This document shows, in pieces, positions 1 through 10,077 of a stretch of DNA of 64,000 nucleotides. Position numbers and translations under genes: made by a program. The notes beneath the pieces are model-generated. The model saw nothing but the letters and a program-made list of their open reading frames with translations. It ran no database searches and was not told where the DNA came from. This DNA is from an uncultured Bacteroides sp. (GTDB lineage: Bacteria > Bacteroidota > Bacteroidia > Bacteroidales > Bacteroidaceae): contig NZ_CAUCSQ010000021.1 in NCBI RefSeq assembly GCF_958445495.1, positions 14,303 to 78,302 on the forward strand, read 5' to 3'. Within the stretch, counting starts at the first letter, position 1. Each line of letters begins with the position of its first letter.

Positions 1-1044
1 ATATGCATTCTTATAGGCATTGTTACCGGACTGACGTGGACAAGATTGATTTTGTATCTCATATTGGGTTTCCGGACGTGTATCTACCATAATCACTTCA
101 GGGTTGATTCCTTCCTTGTTATCCATGAATGCATATCTTACGGCGCGTTGACTTGCCTCTACCGGACCGGGTTTGGCAGCAGAAGGCTCCCCGGCATCAC
201 TACTATTGTAAAGCCGAAAACCATTGTTTTCCAATTCTTCAATAGCTTCCCTGGTGGCTTTCTCTGCAGTTAGCCATTTTTCTCTGCTCTCTGTTTGAGC
301 AATTAAATATCTGCCATCTTGTTTACTTTTAAAATCAGCATAGAAAGAGCTATTGCCATTATTACCGTTAAAAAGAGGAGAAGCAGCATACAAATGTAAA
401 CGTGACCGTAATGCAAGAGCAGCATAGCGTGTAAAACGCCCATACTCTTCACCTACAAAAGATTCTGCCATATTCGGTAGCGCCTCCTCTATCTTCTGGT
501 CAATAAACTCAACAACTTCTTCTACAGAAGAACGTTCGGGATAGGTACTAGCATCTGCTGTATGGTCCAATGGATTTCTAATGATAGGAATGGGTCCATA
601 CGCTCTCAAAGCAAGAAAATGATAATATCCAATCAGGAAAGTGGCTTCCGCCTTATAATATTTCAGATTTTCTTCTAGTATATTAGGGGTCAAATCCACT
701 ACATCTAAAAATTCATAACAACGACGGATGCCTACCCAGATATCATCATAATAAGATTTAGTGATGCTTAACGAATTAGGTGAATAATATCCACGAGGGA
801 ATGTCTGGAAATCATTTTTCTCCATCGGAAAACATACCTCTCCTGCCGAATATTTATCAATATGTTCAGGCTTTCTGGAGTTGGGTAACTTACTATAACA
901 AGAGTAAAGAAAACCGCGGGCCGCCCCTGGATTTTTATAAGTATCTTCTGGTGTATTACGCTCTTCAGGAACAATATCTAAATAATTACAACTAGATAAA
1001 AGAACACTGATTGCAACGGATAATAATATATTTGTAGCTTTCAT
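1..1044 (-). CDS. SusD/RagB-family outer-membrane glycan-binding lipoprotein (partial, cut by left edge)
   Basis: I read this frame directly from the complement: it is open from an ATG at 1044 to the window edge, 348 codons, without its C-terminus. The start encodes a lipoprotein signal with lipobox LLSSC, then NYLDIVPEE, which is typical of the mature start of SusD proteins. Further in come the tetratricopeptide-like helices of the family (for example YYKAEATFLIGYYHFLALRAYG around residues 130-150). SusD homologues are surface lipoproteins that cap the SusC channel and bind the oligosaccharide before import. The gene follows susC with a 7-bp gap, the usual order. The substrate cannot be read from SusD; the operon context points to host glycoprotein. 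Family assignment is secure. Confidence 0.93.
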   Translation of the reverse strand, partial: MKATNILLSVAISVLLSSCNYLDIVPEERNTPEDTYKNPGAARGFLYSCYSKLPNSRKPEHIDKYSAGEVCFPMEKNDFQTFPRGYYSPNSLSITKSYYDDIWVGIRRCYEFLDVVDLTPNILEENLKYYKAEATFLIGYYHFLALRAYGPIPIIRNPLDHTADASTYPERSSVEEVVEFIDQKIEEALPNMAESFVGEEYGRFTRYAALALRSRLHLYAASPLFNGNNGNSSFYADFKSKQDGRYLIAQTESREKWLTAEKATREAIEELENNGFRLYNSSDAGEPSAAKPGPVEASQRAVRYAFMDNKEGINPEVIMVDTRPETQYEIQNQSCPRQSGNNAYKNAY

Positions 1045-1051
1045 ATTTTTG

Positions 1052-4000
1052 TTATTTGAATGTAAATTGGATTCCTATATTATATGTACGCTGTGTAGGA
1101 TATGACATTCCGTTTCCTCCTCCCATTTCCGGATCCCACAGTTTGAATGGAGAGAAAGTCAATAGATTACGTCCGCTAATATAAGCCCTGAAAAATTTAT
1201 GTGTAAATCCGATTTCCGCATTTTTAAGTTTCAGAAATGCCCCATTACGCAGCCAATATGTAGAACCGACTTGATTATTTTCGTTTATACCATTAGTAAG
1301 ACGCGGATAAGCGGCATTCGGATTCGGATTATCTTCACTCCAATAATCATCTGCAATAAATTTCATTACACCAGGACTTGTTTCCTTATTACTTGACACA
1401 AACGGATGAATATTAGAAATTAACAAAGAAGTACGTGCTACTCCTTGGAAGAAAAAAGAAAAATCCCATTTTTTATATTTCATGGAAGCACCAAATCCGT
1501 AAACAATTTCGGGTGTCTTTGGATTACCTGCCCATATTCTATCATTTGAATCGATAATTCCATCCGCTACTCCTTCTGCATTCGGTATATCTCTATATCT
1601 GATATCTCCTGGCATTGGAATATATCCTAATGTTTGTTCAGGGCTTCCGGCTATTTCCATATCATCTCTAAATAATCCCATAGCATCATAAATTAAAAAG
1701 TCATCCACTGAACGTCCTACACTGGATAATTGCGGATATAGTTGATATGGAGGTTCATCTCGCTCTAAAATGGTATTCTGTGCAAAAGTAAATGTACCTC
1801 TGGCAGAGATAAAGAAGTCTTTGCCGATTCGTTTGTTATAATCCATAGACAGATCAAATCCGACATTTCTCATCTTACCCAAATTTCCATAAATTGAAGT
1901 ACCTCCTGTTCCCACAAATATAGGAAGAGTATTACTACGTTGCATATAAATGTTTTTTCTGATTTCCCTAAAACCATCAATATGTAAATTAAAGTCACGG
2001 AACAGTTGTACATCTATACCTACATTTAATTTTTCTCCGATTTCCCAGGTCAAATCAGGATTGAAGTAACGGTTCCATACCGGACCTTTATAAGTTGTCC
2101 CCATATTGGTTCCTGTGGTATATCCCCAACTAGCTAATGTAATGTCTTCCAGATATGCAAAACGACTTCCAACAGCATCATTACCGACAAGACCATAAGA
2201 AGCACGTAGTTTTAAATGAGAGATGATATCCGAAAGAGGTTCCCAAAATTTTTCTTGTGAAATGTTATAGCCAACTGCAACAGATGGAAAGAATCCCCAA
2301 CGATGATTTTTAGCAAAGTTTTCAGAACCGGTATAACCGAAATTAGCTTCAACTAAATAACGGTCATCGTAGCTATAAGAAAGACGTCCGGCTATTCCTT
2401 GTTTTCGTTGGGGCAAGGAAGATAATAAATTACTCGGATTATTCACATTAGTCTGCTTTTGATCATACAGCAACATAGCATTTACTCTATGTACACCAAA
2501 TTTACGATTATAATCCAGATGAGTTTGAATATACATCCAACGATCTCCGGATGAGCTTCCGCTCGTGCCAAGTGTAGCAGACTTTTCCTCATCATTGACA
2601 CGTTCCAACAGGTACGTACCATCGCCATTATCTGCATTCTCTCCTGCAATCTGGAACTGATTATATCCCGCATTACGTGTTACCTCACTTTTTGAGAAGT
2701 TTTTAAACGAAATAAGCCCATGCCATTTCAAACCGGGAAGTATCATTTTAAGATCCTGATCTATTCTAAGTTTGGTATCAACGGTAGAAGAGAAGTATGT
2801 TTTATAGCCAGTCACGTATTCAGCTACTGGATTACGGTATCCATTATTGAAAGTTCCACCTTCCATACCTCCCCACATAGTATAAGTCAACTGATTGTTC
2901 CATGAAGATGGATAATAAACAGGAAAGTCTACCGGAGACGCCTGCCGAGAATATCCGAAAATAGCATCCGCACTAGTACTTGGACCTTTCCAATCTTTCA
3001 TACTAACATTCAATCCCAACGATACTTTAGTAGTAGGTGTAGCCTTGATACTTAAATTATTCACAAAATCGTACCGAATAACATTGATATTATTATTAAA
3101 TGAGAAAAATTCTTTACTTCTTGACTTCAGGTTACCCCCATCTCTTTTGATGGAAGCACTCATAAAATAATGAACAGCTTTTTTCCCACCACGAATATTG
3201 AAATTAAATCGTTCGGAATTAGAAACCTTATTAAACATTTCCCCAAACCAGTCTACATTCGGATACAAATATGGATTTTTTCCGGCTTTTGTTCCGGCTA
3301 TTTTCTCTTCCGAATATATTCTTCCGGCATCATTACGAGTCCTACGGGCCTCGTTGTATAAATTCATATATGATATTCCGTCTACCATTTCCGGAATTTC
3401 ATTCATTACATTGAAAGCTGTTTCAAAGCGAAAGTTAATAATTGGTTTCGCTAAGTCTGCTCCTTGCTTAGTGGTAACAATCATTACTCCATTAGCACCG
3501 CGTGTACCATAAAGAGCAGTAGCAGTAGCATCTTTCAAAATAGAAAATCCTTCAATAACTTCAGGATCAAGTGCATCTAGATCACCAGAACTAATTTCGA
3601 CTCCATCAAGTACAATCAAAGGATTATTGGCTCCTGACGCACTACTGAACGTTGATTTACCACGAATCCAGAAGTTTGCACCGTCCGCTCCCGGTTCCCC
3701 AGATCTTTGTACTGCAATTACCCCCGCCAATTTACCGGCAAAGTTACTACTTAGACTAGTAGTGGGGGCTTTCAAAGCATCCGGTTTGATTTGTTCTACC
3801 GAACCGACCAACGTTTCCTTCTTTTGACTAATACCAAAAGCCGTAACCACTACTTCCTCCAACTGTTTGGTATCTTCTTCCAATGTAACATTGACAGTCG
3901 TACTTTTACCTACATTAACTTCTTGTGCCTTATATCCTATATAAGTGACTACAAGAACTGAATTTTCAGGCACCTTCATCTGATACAGACCATCCATATC

Positions 4001-4276
4001 AGTGATAACTCCGACACTCTTACCTTTTACTTGAATATTAGCACCGATAATTGGTTCTCCCTTCTTATCACGCACAAACCCCTGAATTAACTTTTCTTTA
4101 GTTTGTTCAAGTCCATAACTAATAGGAGGATTTTCCATATTCTCATCAGAAAGGAACGTGTTAACTTCTCCCGATGCATAAGAGAATGTTGTAAAGCATA
4201 CAGCCATACCTAGACAGACTAAGGCCTTTCGAAAGTTCCTCAAGTCCATTGAAGCATGTTTTTCCATGTTTTCCAC
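1052..4276 (-). CDS. SusC/RagA-family TonB-linked outer-membrane transporter
   Basis: A 1074-residue TonB-dependent receptor of the SusC type, the outer-membrane channel that imports oligosaccharides with SusD. Order of parts: signal peptide, carboxypeptidase-D-like regulatory domain (about residues 65-135, IQGFVRDKKGEPIIGANIQVKG), the EEVVVTAFG motif of SusC proteins near 143, plug domain (about 150-270, with LIVLDGVEI and ATALYGTRGANGVMIVTT), then the 22-strand barrel ending in FTFK. Three in-frame ATGs lie at the start (residues 1, 4 and 10); the one at residue 10 gives the most compact signal peptide, so the true start may be 4249. susD follows after 7 bp. Its promoter carries the operator shared with the divergent sulfatase operon. 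Confidence 0.95.
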   Translation of the reverse strand: MENMEKHASMDLRNFRKALVCLGMAVCFTTFSYASGEVNTFLSDENMENPPISYGLEQTKEKLIQGFVRDKKGEPIIGANIQVKGKSVGVITDMDGLYQMKVPENSVLVVTYIGYKAQEVNVGKSTTVNVTLEEDTKQLEEVVVTAFGISQKKETLVGSVEQIKPDALKAPTTSLSSNFAGKLAGVIAVQRSGEPGADGANFWIRGKSTFSSASGANNPLIVLDGVEISSGDLDALDPEVIEGFSILKDATATALYGTRGANGVMIVTTKQGADLAKPIINFRFETAFNVMNEIPEMVDGISYMNLYNEARRTRNDAGRIYSEEKIAGTKAGKNPYLYPNVDWFGEMFNKVSNSERFNFNIRGGKKAVHYFMSASIKRDGGNLKSRSKEFFSFNNNINVIRYDFVNNLSIKATPTTKVSLGLNVSMKDWKGPSTSADAIFGYSRQASPVDFPVYYPSSWNNQLTYTMWGGMEGGTFNNGYRNPVAEYVTGYKTYFSSTVDTKLRIDQDLKMILPGLKWHGLISFKNFSKSEVTRNAGYNQFQIAGENADNGDGTYLLERVNDEEKSATLGTSGSSSGDRWMYIQTHLDYNRKFGVHRVNAMLLYDQKQTNVNNPSNLLSSLPQRKQGIAGRLSYSYDDRYLVEANFGYTGSENFAKNHRWGFFPSVAVGYNISQEKFWEPLSDIISHLKLRASYGLVGNDAVGSRFAYLEDITLASWGYTTGTNMGTTYKGPVWNRYFNPDLTWEIGEKLNVGIDVQLFRDFNLHIDGFREIRKNIYMQRSNTLPIFVGTGGTSIYGNLGKMRNVGFDLSMDYNKRIGKDFFISARGTFTFAQNTILERDEPPYQLYPQLSSVGRSVDDFLIYDAMGLFRDDMEIAGSPEQTLGYIPMPGDIRYRDIPNAEGVADGIIDSNDRIWAGNPKTPEIVYGFGASMKYKKWDFSFFFQGVARTSLLISNIHPFVSSNKETSPGVMKFIADDYWSEDNPNPNAAYPRLTNGINENNQVGSTYWLRNGAFLKLKNAEIGFTHKFFRAYISGRNLLTFSPFKLWDPEMGGGNGMSYPTQRTYNIGIQFTFK

Positions 4277-4315
4277 AATTTAAGTTAGTAATTTAGATTC
4301 AGTATTTATCTTCCG

Positions 4316-4383
4316 CAAAAGTATGTTTGTAACAACTTTGAGATGGGATTCTTTTGTAACAGATTACATCCCATTATGTAACA
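4316..4383 (-). promoter_or_regulatory. susC promoter with TGTTAC direct-repeat operator
   Basis: On the coding (minus) strand the order is TGTTAC (4383-4378), 16 bp, TGTTAC (4361-4356), 32 bp, then the -7 element TACTTTTG (4323-4316). A third TGTTACA lies at 4334-4328, where a -33 box would be; there is no TTTG there, which fits an activator-dependent promoter. The same spacing to the base occurs in front of the divergent sulfatase operon, so this is probably where the HTCS at 4397-8413 binds. Confidence 0.7.
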
Positions 4384-4396
4384 CTTGGTCTTTTTA

Positions 4397-7300
4397 CTAG
4401 CTTTTATCGTTGATGAAATAGTTTTTTTGATATTCCGAAGGGGTTAAATTATACTTTTTCTTGAAATAAGTACGAAACATCTTGGGAGATGCAAATCCAG
4501 TCATATCGCTCACTTCAGCAACATTCAAATCCGGACGCTTTAAAAGTTCAGCAGCACGGGCAAGCTTGTAGTCACGTATGAAATCAGAAGGAGTCTGCCC
4601 GATAATCCCTTTTAACTTCCTGTAGAGATGCATACGGCTCAGACCGATATCTTTGCTAAGACGGTCAATATCATATTCTGAATTATCCAGATTACTTTCA
4701 ATTGTATTTACTATTTTTTGTAACAATTTGTCTTGTAACGGAACTGCCGTCGGCTGACCGATATTGTTAGATAACTCTTTCAGTAACTGTTCCTTTAGTT
4801 TTTCACGGCTGACAAGTATATTAGTAACTTGGGCTTTGATATGCGTTTCGGTAAAAGGTTTGACAATATATGAATCTGCTCCACATTTCAGAGCTTGTAT
4901 TTGTGATGTGTCTGAAAGTTTTGCAGTCACCAGTATCACAGGGATATGACATGTATTCGGTGATGTCTTGATACGATGACACAGCTCAATCCCATCCATA
5001 TCAGGCATCATAACATCGCTAATAACGATGTCCGGCAGATATTGCTGTATCATTTCCCAACCTTGCAGACCTCCACTAGCCTCCATGATTTCATACTCGT
5101 CAGATAGTAAATGATGCATATAGTAACGAATATCTTTGTTATCATCAATAATGAGCAAAATGGGCAATTGCTTTTCCTCTTTTCTTATTTCCTCCAATTC
5201 ATTGATTGACGGAGGTTCCGGCAATTCAGGATAAACTACAGGTAAATACAATGTGAATGTGGCACCTTCTCCAGGTTTACTAGATAACTGTATTTCGCCT
5301 TGATGCAGATGAGCTAGTTCTCTACAAAGATTGAGACCTATACCGGAGCCAGGAGTATGATGGTTTCCTGTGTCAATTTGATAAAATCGGGAAAAAATCT
5401 TTTCCTGTTCCTCCTCAGGGATACTTTCCCCATCATTTCTGACAGAAATCAATAACCATTCTTGTCCATTGCATGTTTTCTTTTCGACTGCTACTTCAAT
5501 ATAGGAATGAGCAAATTTTACGGCATTGGATAAAAGATTGTAAATAATACGTTGTACCGTATTAATGTCTATCATCAATATGAGTTGATTACAGTCATCA
5601 CTATAGAAAGAAAGACGAAGGTTACGTTCTTTAGCTCTCTCTTCAAAGAAAGAACAAGTAGTACGTACAAAAGGAATAATTTCTTGAGGCAACGGGTTCA
5701 AATGCATATTGCCAGTCTCTATTTTCCGGAAATCGAGCAAGTCATTAATCAGACGCAAAAGCATCTTTGCATTTTTAGAGATAATACTAAGCATAGTATG
5801 CTTTTCTTCTCCTTCTTCTTGAAAATTATGTTCTAACTTCTCTGCCAACCCAACAATTAAAGTTACAGGAGTACGTAATTCATGAGATATATTAGTATAA
5901 AATTTCATCTTGGCATGATAGAGCGCCTTTTGATTTTCCTCATACACCTTTTCTTGCATTAAGATACGTTTCATTTCACTTTTTCTTCTAATCCATAAGA
6001 TTATAACTATACTTACCCCCGTGATGAAGATAAGATATACAAAATACGCCATTGGAGTTGCCCAAAAAGGAGGAAGTATTGTTATAGTCATCCGTATGAT
6101 TTTTTCACTCCAGATACCATCAGAATTACATCCTTTAACTTCAAATAAATAAGTACCAGGATTAAGATGCGAATAGGAAGCAGAACTATGCTCATTAGTG
6201 TACACCCATTCTTTATCAATTCCAGACAGGCGATAAGCAAAACGATTTTTCTGCGGGGCATGATAAGAAAACACTACGAAACTAAATGTAAAGTGACGCT
6301 CATCATACTTTAAAGTTATGTGATCTGTAGAACTAATGGCCTGTGGTAGAATCACTTTGCCTTCATATTTCTTTCCCGGACGAATAGTGGTATTATATAC
6401 CTGCAATCCGGTAATTGCAACCTGAGGAGACTGGGAACGAGTACAAATCTTTTCTGGCTGAAACACCGTGACACCATTCAGTCCTGCCAAATAAATGATT
6501 CCTCGCGAATCTTGGAAGTGGGCTCCTTTAGAAAATTCATTACTTGACAATCCATCGTAAGAAGTATATTTATGAAATGATTCCGTATCAGGATTGAAAC
6601 TAGCCAGTCCATTACAAGTACTAATCCACAATTGTCCATTTTTGTCTTCATATATACTGTATATCAGATTATCCGATAATCCGTCCATCTCCGAATAATT
6701 ACGGTATCCAAGAGTATCTCTGTCCATAATCTGATATAATCCAGCCCCCCACGTACCTATCCATAAACGTTCTTCAGAATCTTCAAAAAAGTAAGAAATA
6801 TCATTATATATGCTATTACCTTTTTCTTTATTAATAGATTGGAATCCCTTGGAAGTACGATGTATATGCATGATACCATTATCTCGTGTACCTATCCATA
6901 CATCACCATCTTTAGTCTGGATAATACTACGTATATTCCTTTTTACAGCAACATTGTCCACATACAATTGACTAGCTGTACCATCTGGAGCAATCAGACA
7001 AACACCTCCACCACTACCACACCACAATGTGTCTCCCCTATCTTGATAGAGAACACTTGTGAATGAACGATTGATACGATTCTCCAATCGGAATGGAATG
7101 ACTTTCTTTGTTTTTTTATTGAACACCTTAAGGCCCTCCCCCGTACCTATCCATAGTTCCTCGGAAGTTTTTTTATTAATAGCCGTAATATGGCTCGGCA
7201 GTTTATAATGTATAAAACAATTTGTCTGCGTATTCCACTCGTTAAGAATGCCGTTCTGTGTCCCCAGCCATACAGTTTCTCCATCTTCTGTATAGATAGC

Positions 7301-8413
7301 ATGTACTAAATTATCACTTAGTGTATTTACAGCCTTTGGTTGATGATAAATATTCACAAATGGGGATTCCTGAAGAATTAATTTATTAAGTCCGCCTGTA
7401 GCAGTTCCTATCCATAGGATTCCTGAAGCATCTTCATAAAGAGACAATACTTCATTATAACTAAGACTGCTATTTTCGCTATCATTAGCTTTAAATTGTT
7501 TTATTTCATTATTCCTAATTAAATACAACCCACTTTTACGACTTCCTGCCCATATTTGATTTTGCGAATCACGCAACAAAGCAGTAATAACATTGTTTCC
7601 ATGATGCTCGTCAAGAATAATCTCTTTAATAATATTACCTGTCGGAGTAAGTAACCATAGCCCGTTCGAAGTTCCTGCCAATATATCCCCATTAGGGTCT
7701 ATCAGCATTGAATTTACTTGATAACGTAAATATTTTTTAGGAGCTTTCCTATCAAATAAATAACGAAAAGTTTTAGATTGAGTGTTGAAAACAAAAATTC
7801 CCCGATTACTACCTAAATAAAGGTTACGATGTTTATCCATCTTCATATCTTGTATGTAATTAGGCTTTACTCCCTGAGCTTTAATAGTCCATACTTCAAA
7901 TTTTTGTTCGTTAGTGTTCAGCCATAATAATTTATTACGATAGCAAAGCCATACTTCTCCTCGATCATCACAATACACCTTATTTATTCTGAAATTACCG
8001 GAATTATCAGAAAGAGCTTCTTTTAATTGTTGTTTATAGTTGATAAATCCTGCGATATCCGGATCATAAGCATCTAAAGAAGTAGTAGTAGCAATCCATA
8101 CTTTACCATCTTTTCCGGCAGACAAAGAAATAATAGGATTACTTGATATCGTACTTTCTACGGCCTTTGGATCCCATTTCCAGCGAACAAATCGATAACC
8201 ATCATAAAGATTTAATCCGTTATTCGTTCCCATCCAAAGATATCCTGTTCGGTCCTGTATAATAGCAGTAACATCTGATTGAGCTAATCCTTCATCAATC
8301 GTCAGATGTTCAAAACGTAGATTATTCCCAACTGAAAAAGCATTGGAAGGTACACTATAGATTAACAAATATACAAATAAGAAAAGAGTAGATAAATGTG
8401 TTTTTCTATACAT
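4397..8413 (-). CDS. hybrid two-component system (HTCS) sensor/regulator
   Basis: A 1338-residue single-chain sensor and transcription factor that detects a glycan fragment in the periplasm and switches on its utilisation locus. Parts in order: signal peptide (1-26); two seven-bladed propellers made of Reg_prop repeats (about 30-680, recurring LWIGT/VWIGT); Y_Y_Y domain (about 690-770); membrane segment (about 780-805); HisKA with phospho-acceptor His844 in ISHELRTP; HATPase (NLLSNAVKFA and later G-boxes); receiver with phospho-acceptor Asp1133 in VISDVMMPD; and AraC-type helix-turn-helix at the C-terminus (about 1235-1335, ending MFRTYFKKKYNLTPSEYQ). All key residues are present, so the protein should be active. 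It sits between the two operons it most likely controls. Confidence 0.96.
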   Translation of the reverse strand: MYRKTHLSTLFLFVYLLIYSVPSNAFSVGNNLRFEHLTIDEGLAQSDVTAIIQDRTGYLWMGTNNGLNLYDGYRFVRWKWDPKAVESTISSNPIISLSAGKDGKVWIATTTSLDAYDPDIAGFINYKQQLKEALSDNSGNFRINKVYCDDRGEVWLCYRNKLLWLNTNEQKFEVWTIKAQGVKPNYIQDMKMDKHRNLYLGSNRGIFVFNTQSKTFRYLFDRKAPKKYLRYQVNSMLIDPNGDILAGTSNGLWLLTPTGNIIKEIILDEHHGNNVITALLRDSQNQIWAGSRKSGLYLIRNNEIKQFKANDSENSSLSYNEVLSLYEDASGILWIGTATGGLNKLILQESPFVNIYHQPKAVNTLSDNLVHAIYTEDGETVWLGTQNGILNEWNTQTNCFIHYKLPSHITAINKKTSEELWIGTGEGLKVFNKKTKKVIPFRLENRINRSFTSVLYQDRGDTLWCGSGGGVCLIAPDGTASQLYVDNVAVKRNIRSIIQTKDGDVWIGTRDNGIMHIHRTSKGFQSINKEKGNSIYNDISYFFEDSEERLWIGTWGAGLYQIMDRDTLGYRNYSEMDGLSDNLIYSIYEDKNGQLWISTCNGLASFNPDTESFHKYTSYDGLSSNEFSKGAHFQDSRGIIYLAGLNGVTVFQPEKICTRSQSPQVAITGLQVYNTTIRPGKKYEGKVILPQAISSTDHITLKYDERHFTFSFVVFSYHAPQKNRFAYRLSGIDKEWVYTNEHSSASYSHLNPGTYLFEVKGCNSDGIWSEKIIRMTITILPPFWATPMAYFVYLIFITGVSIVIILWIRRKSEMKRILMQEKVYEENQKALYHAKMKFYTNISHELRTPVTLIVGLAEKLEHNFQEEGEEKHTMLSIISKNAKMLLRLINDLLDFRKIETGNMHLNPLPQEIIPFVRTTCSFFEERAKERNLRLSFYSDDCNQLILMIDINTVQRIIYNLLSNAVKFAHSYIEVAVEKKTCNGQEWLLISVRNDGESIPEEEQEKIFSRFYQIDTGNHHTPGSGIGLNLCRELAHLHQGEIQLSSKPGEGATFTLYLPVVYPELPEPPSINELEEIRKEEKQLPILLIIDDNKDIRYYMHHLLSDEYEIMEASGGLQGWEMIQQYLPDIVISDVMMPDMDGIELCHRIKTSPNTCHIPVILVTAKLSDTSQIQALKCGADSYIVKPFTETHIKAQVTNILVSREKLKEQLLKELSNNIGQPTAVPLQDKLLQKIVNTIESNLDNSEYDIDRLSKDIGLSRMHLYRKLKGIIGQTPSDFIRDYKLARAAELLKRPDLNVAEVSDMTGFASPKMFRTYFKKKYNLTPSEYQKNYFINDKS

Positions 8414-8562
8414 AATTATATATTATATGTTGATAAAATTGTGAGTAAAGATAAAAAAGGGGTATAAAAAAAACAAACAGAATGGAAAAATATTCCAAAA
8501 CTAATTGTTGTGGATAATTCATTACTATTAAATATGAACTGTTTTTGATTTTTTTCCCAAAA

Positions 8563-8630
8563 TGTTACAAGACAGTCTTCAATGTGTTACGGAAATGCCC
8601 TATCTCTGTAAACGAATGTCCCTACCTTTA
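8563..8630 (+). promoter_or_regulatory. sulfatase-operon promoter with TGTTAC direct-repeat operator
   Basis: TGTTAC at 8563-8568 and again at 8585-8590 (22-bp step), followed after 32 bp by a -7-like TACCTTTA at 8623-8630 (last base differs from TAnnTTTG). Repeat spacing and distance to -7 equal those of the susC promoter. A further shared word (CC, one variable base, ATCTC) stands at the same offset downstream of the second repeat in both promoters. The start codon follows at 8652. Confidence 0.65.
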
Positions 8631-8651
8631 CCACCAGATTAAAAACTCTAA

Positions 8652-10064
8652 ATGAAAAACATAATGAATAACCAATTATTTCTATCTACTTTACTCTTGT
8701 TTCCTACAGCTTGTCAGGCAGAAGACACGAAAACATCAGGAAAAAATCATCAACAGACTCCTAATATTATCTATATAATGGCTGATGATTTGGGCATAGG
8801 AGATCTGGGCTGTTATGGGCAACAACAAATCAAGACCCCGTTTATTGATGAACTGGCACGTAATGGCATGACATTTATGAGACATTATTCTGCTTCTTCA
8901 ATCAGTGCACCTTCACGCTGTTCCCTAATGACAGGCAAGCATACCGGGCACTCTGCGATTCGTGGTAATAAAACAGTGATACTTGCTGACGGAGAAAAAT
9001 ATGATACCCCGTTACCAGATGAGGAAATTACGGTAGCAGAATTATTAAAACAAAAAAATTACAAAACCGCTTGCATTGGGAAATGGGGAATGGGAGGGCC
9101 AGAAAGTGAAGGCCATCCTAATCGTCATGGATTTGATTATTTTTATGGTTATTTGGGGCAAGGACATGCACATTCTTATTATCCATCTTTTTTATTTGAA
9201 AATAATCAAAAAATCATGCTAAATAAAACACAGTACTCTCATAATTTAATAATAGAAAAAGCATTGGATTTCATAGATAAAAATGCAGAACAACCATTTT
9301 TCCTTTATCTGAGTCCCACTATTCCGCACGCAGAACTAGCCGTACCGGAAGAAAACCTAAAAGAATACGATGGTAAGTTTTTAGAAACTCCTTTCAAAGG
9401 AGGACATTATTGCGCACAGCCCAAACCACGTGCAGCCTATGCGGCGATGGTTACTTTACTTGATAAAAACGTGGAACAAATCATGGATCTATTGAAAAAG
9501 AAAGGTATATCTGAAAATACAATCATAATTTTCACCTCAGACAATGGAGTGCATCAAGAAGGCGGGCATGACCCTAAATTCTTTAATAGTAATGCCGGTT
9601 TACGTGGCATTAAACGCGACTTTTATGAAGGAGGAATCCGTACCCCATTTATTGTTAGATGGCCTGGCGTAATTGCTCCAGGAAGCCAAAACGAACACGT
9701 GTCTGCTTTTTGGGATTTTCTGCCTACCGTTTGCGACATAACAGGAATTCCTTGTCCACATAATATCGATGGAATTTCTTATTTACCTACCTTGAAAGGA
9801 ATGGACCAGCCAAAACACGATTATCTGTACTTTGAGTTCTACGAAAAGAAAGGTACACAAGCAATCCTCCAAAATGATTGGAAGCTCCTCCGTTTGCAAA
9901 TTAATGCCCCTAAAAAGACTCATTATGAACTATATAATTTGTCAGAAGATCCCAAAGAGCAATACAATGTAGCAAAACAGTATCCTGACCGGGTCGAACA
10001 CCTCAGGAAGTTGATGGATAAAGCACATACAAAGAACCCTATTTTTAAATATAACTTTGAATAA
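8652..10064 (+). CDS. S-type sulfatase, secreted lipoprotein
   Basis: A 470-residue family S1 sulfatase that removes sulfate esters from sugars. The alkaline-phosphatase fold starts at NIIYIMADDLGIGDLGCYG, whose Asp pair binds calcium. The active-site signature S-A-P-S-R, followed by LMTG, has Ser85 as the residue converted to formylglycine, so maturation would need an anaerobic sulfatase-maturating enzyme (anSME), not seen in this window. IGKWGMGG and TSDNGVHQEGGH supply further site residues. Lipobox FPTAC puts the lipid on Cys21, so it is probably periplasmic or surface-exposed. An in-frame ATG at codon 5 is an alternative start. It is the first gene of the operon. The sequence resembles N-acetylgalactosamine/galactose-6-sulfatases, but the sulfate position acted on cannot be decided here. 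Confidence 0.92.
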   Translation: MKNIMNNQLFLSTLLLFPTACQAEDTKTSGKNHQQTPNIIYIMADDLGIGDLGCYGQQQIKTPFIDELARNGMTFMRHYSASSISAPSRCSLMTGKHTGHSAIRGNKTVILADGEKYDTPLPDEEITVAELLKQKNYKTACIGKWGMGGPESEGHPNRHGFDYFYGYLGQGHAHSYYPSFLFENNQKIMLNKTQYSHNLIIEKALDFIDKNAEQPFFLYLSPTIPHAELAVPEENLKEYDGKFLETPFKGGHYCAQPKPRAAYAAMVTLLDKNVEQIMDLLKKKGISENTIIIFTSDNGVHQEGGHDPKFFNSNAGLRGIKRDFYEGGIRTPFIVRWPGVIAPGSQNEHVSAFWDFLPTVCDITGIPCPHNIDGISYLPTLKGMDQPKHDYLYFEFYEKKGTQAILQNDWKLLRLQINAPKKTHYELYNLSEDPKEQYNVAKQYPDRVEHLRKLMDKAHTKNPIFKYNFE

Positions 10065-10077
10065 CAAATGTACTATT

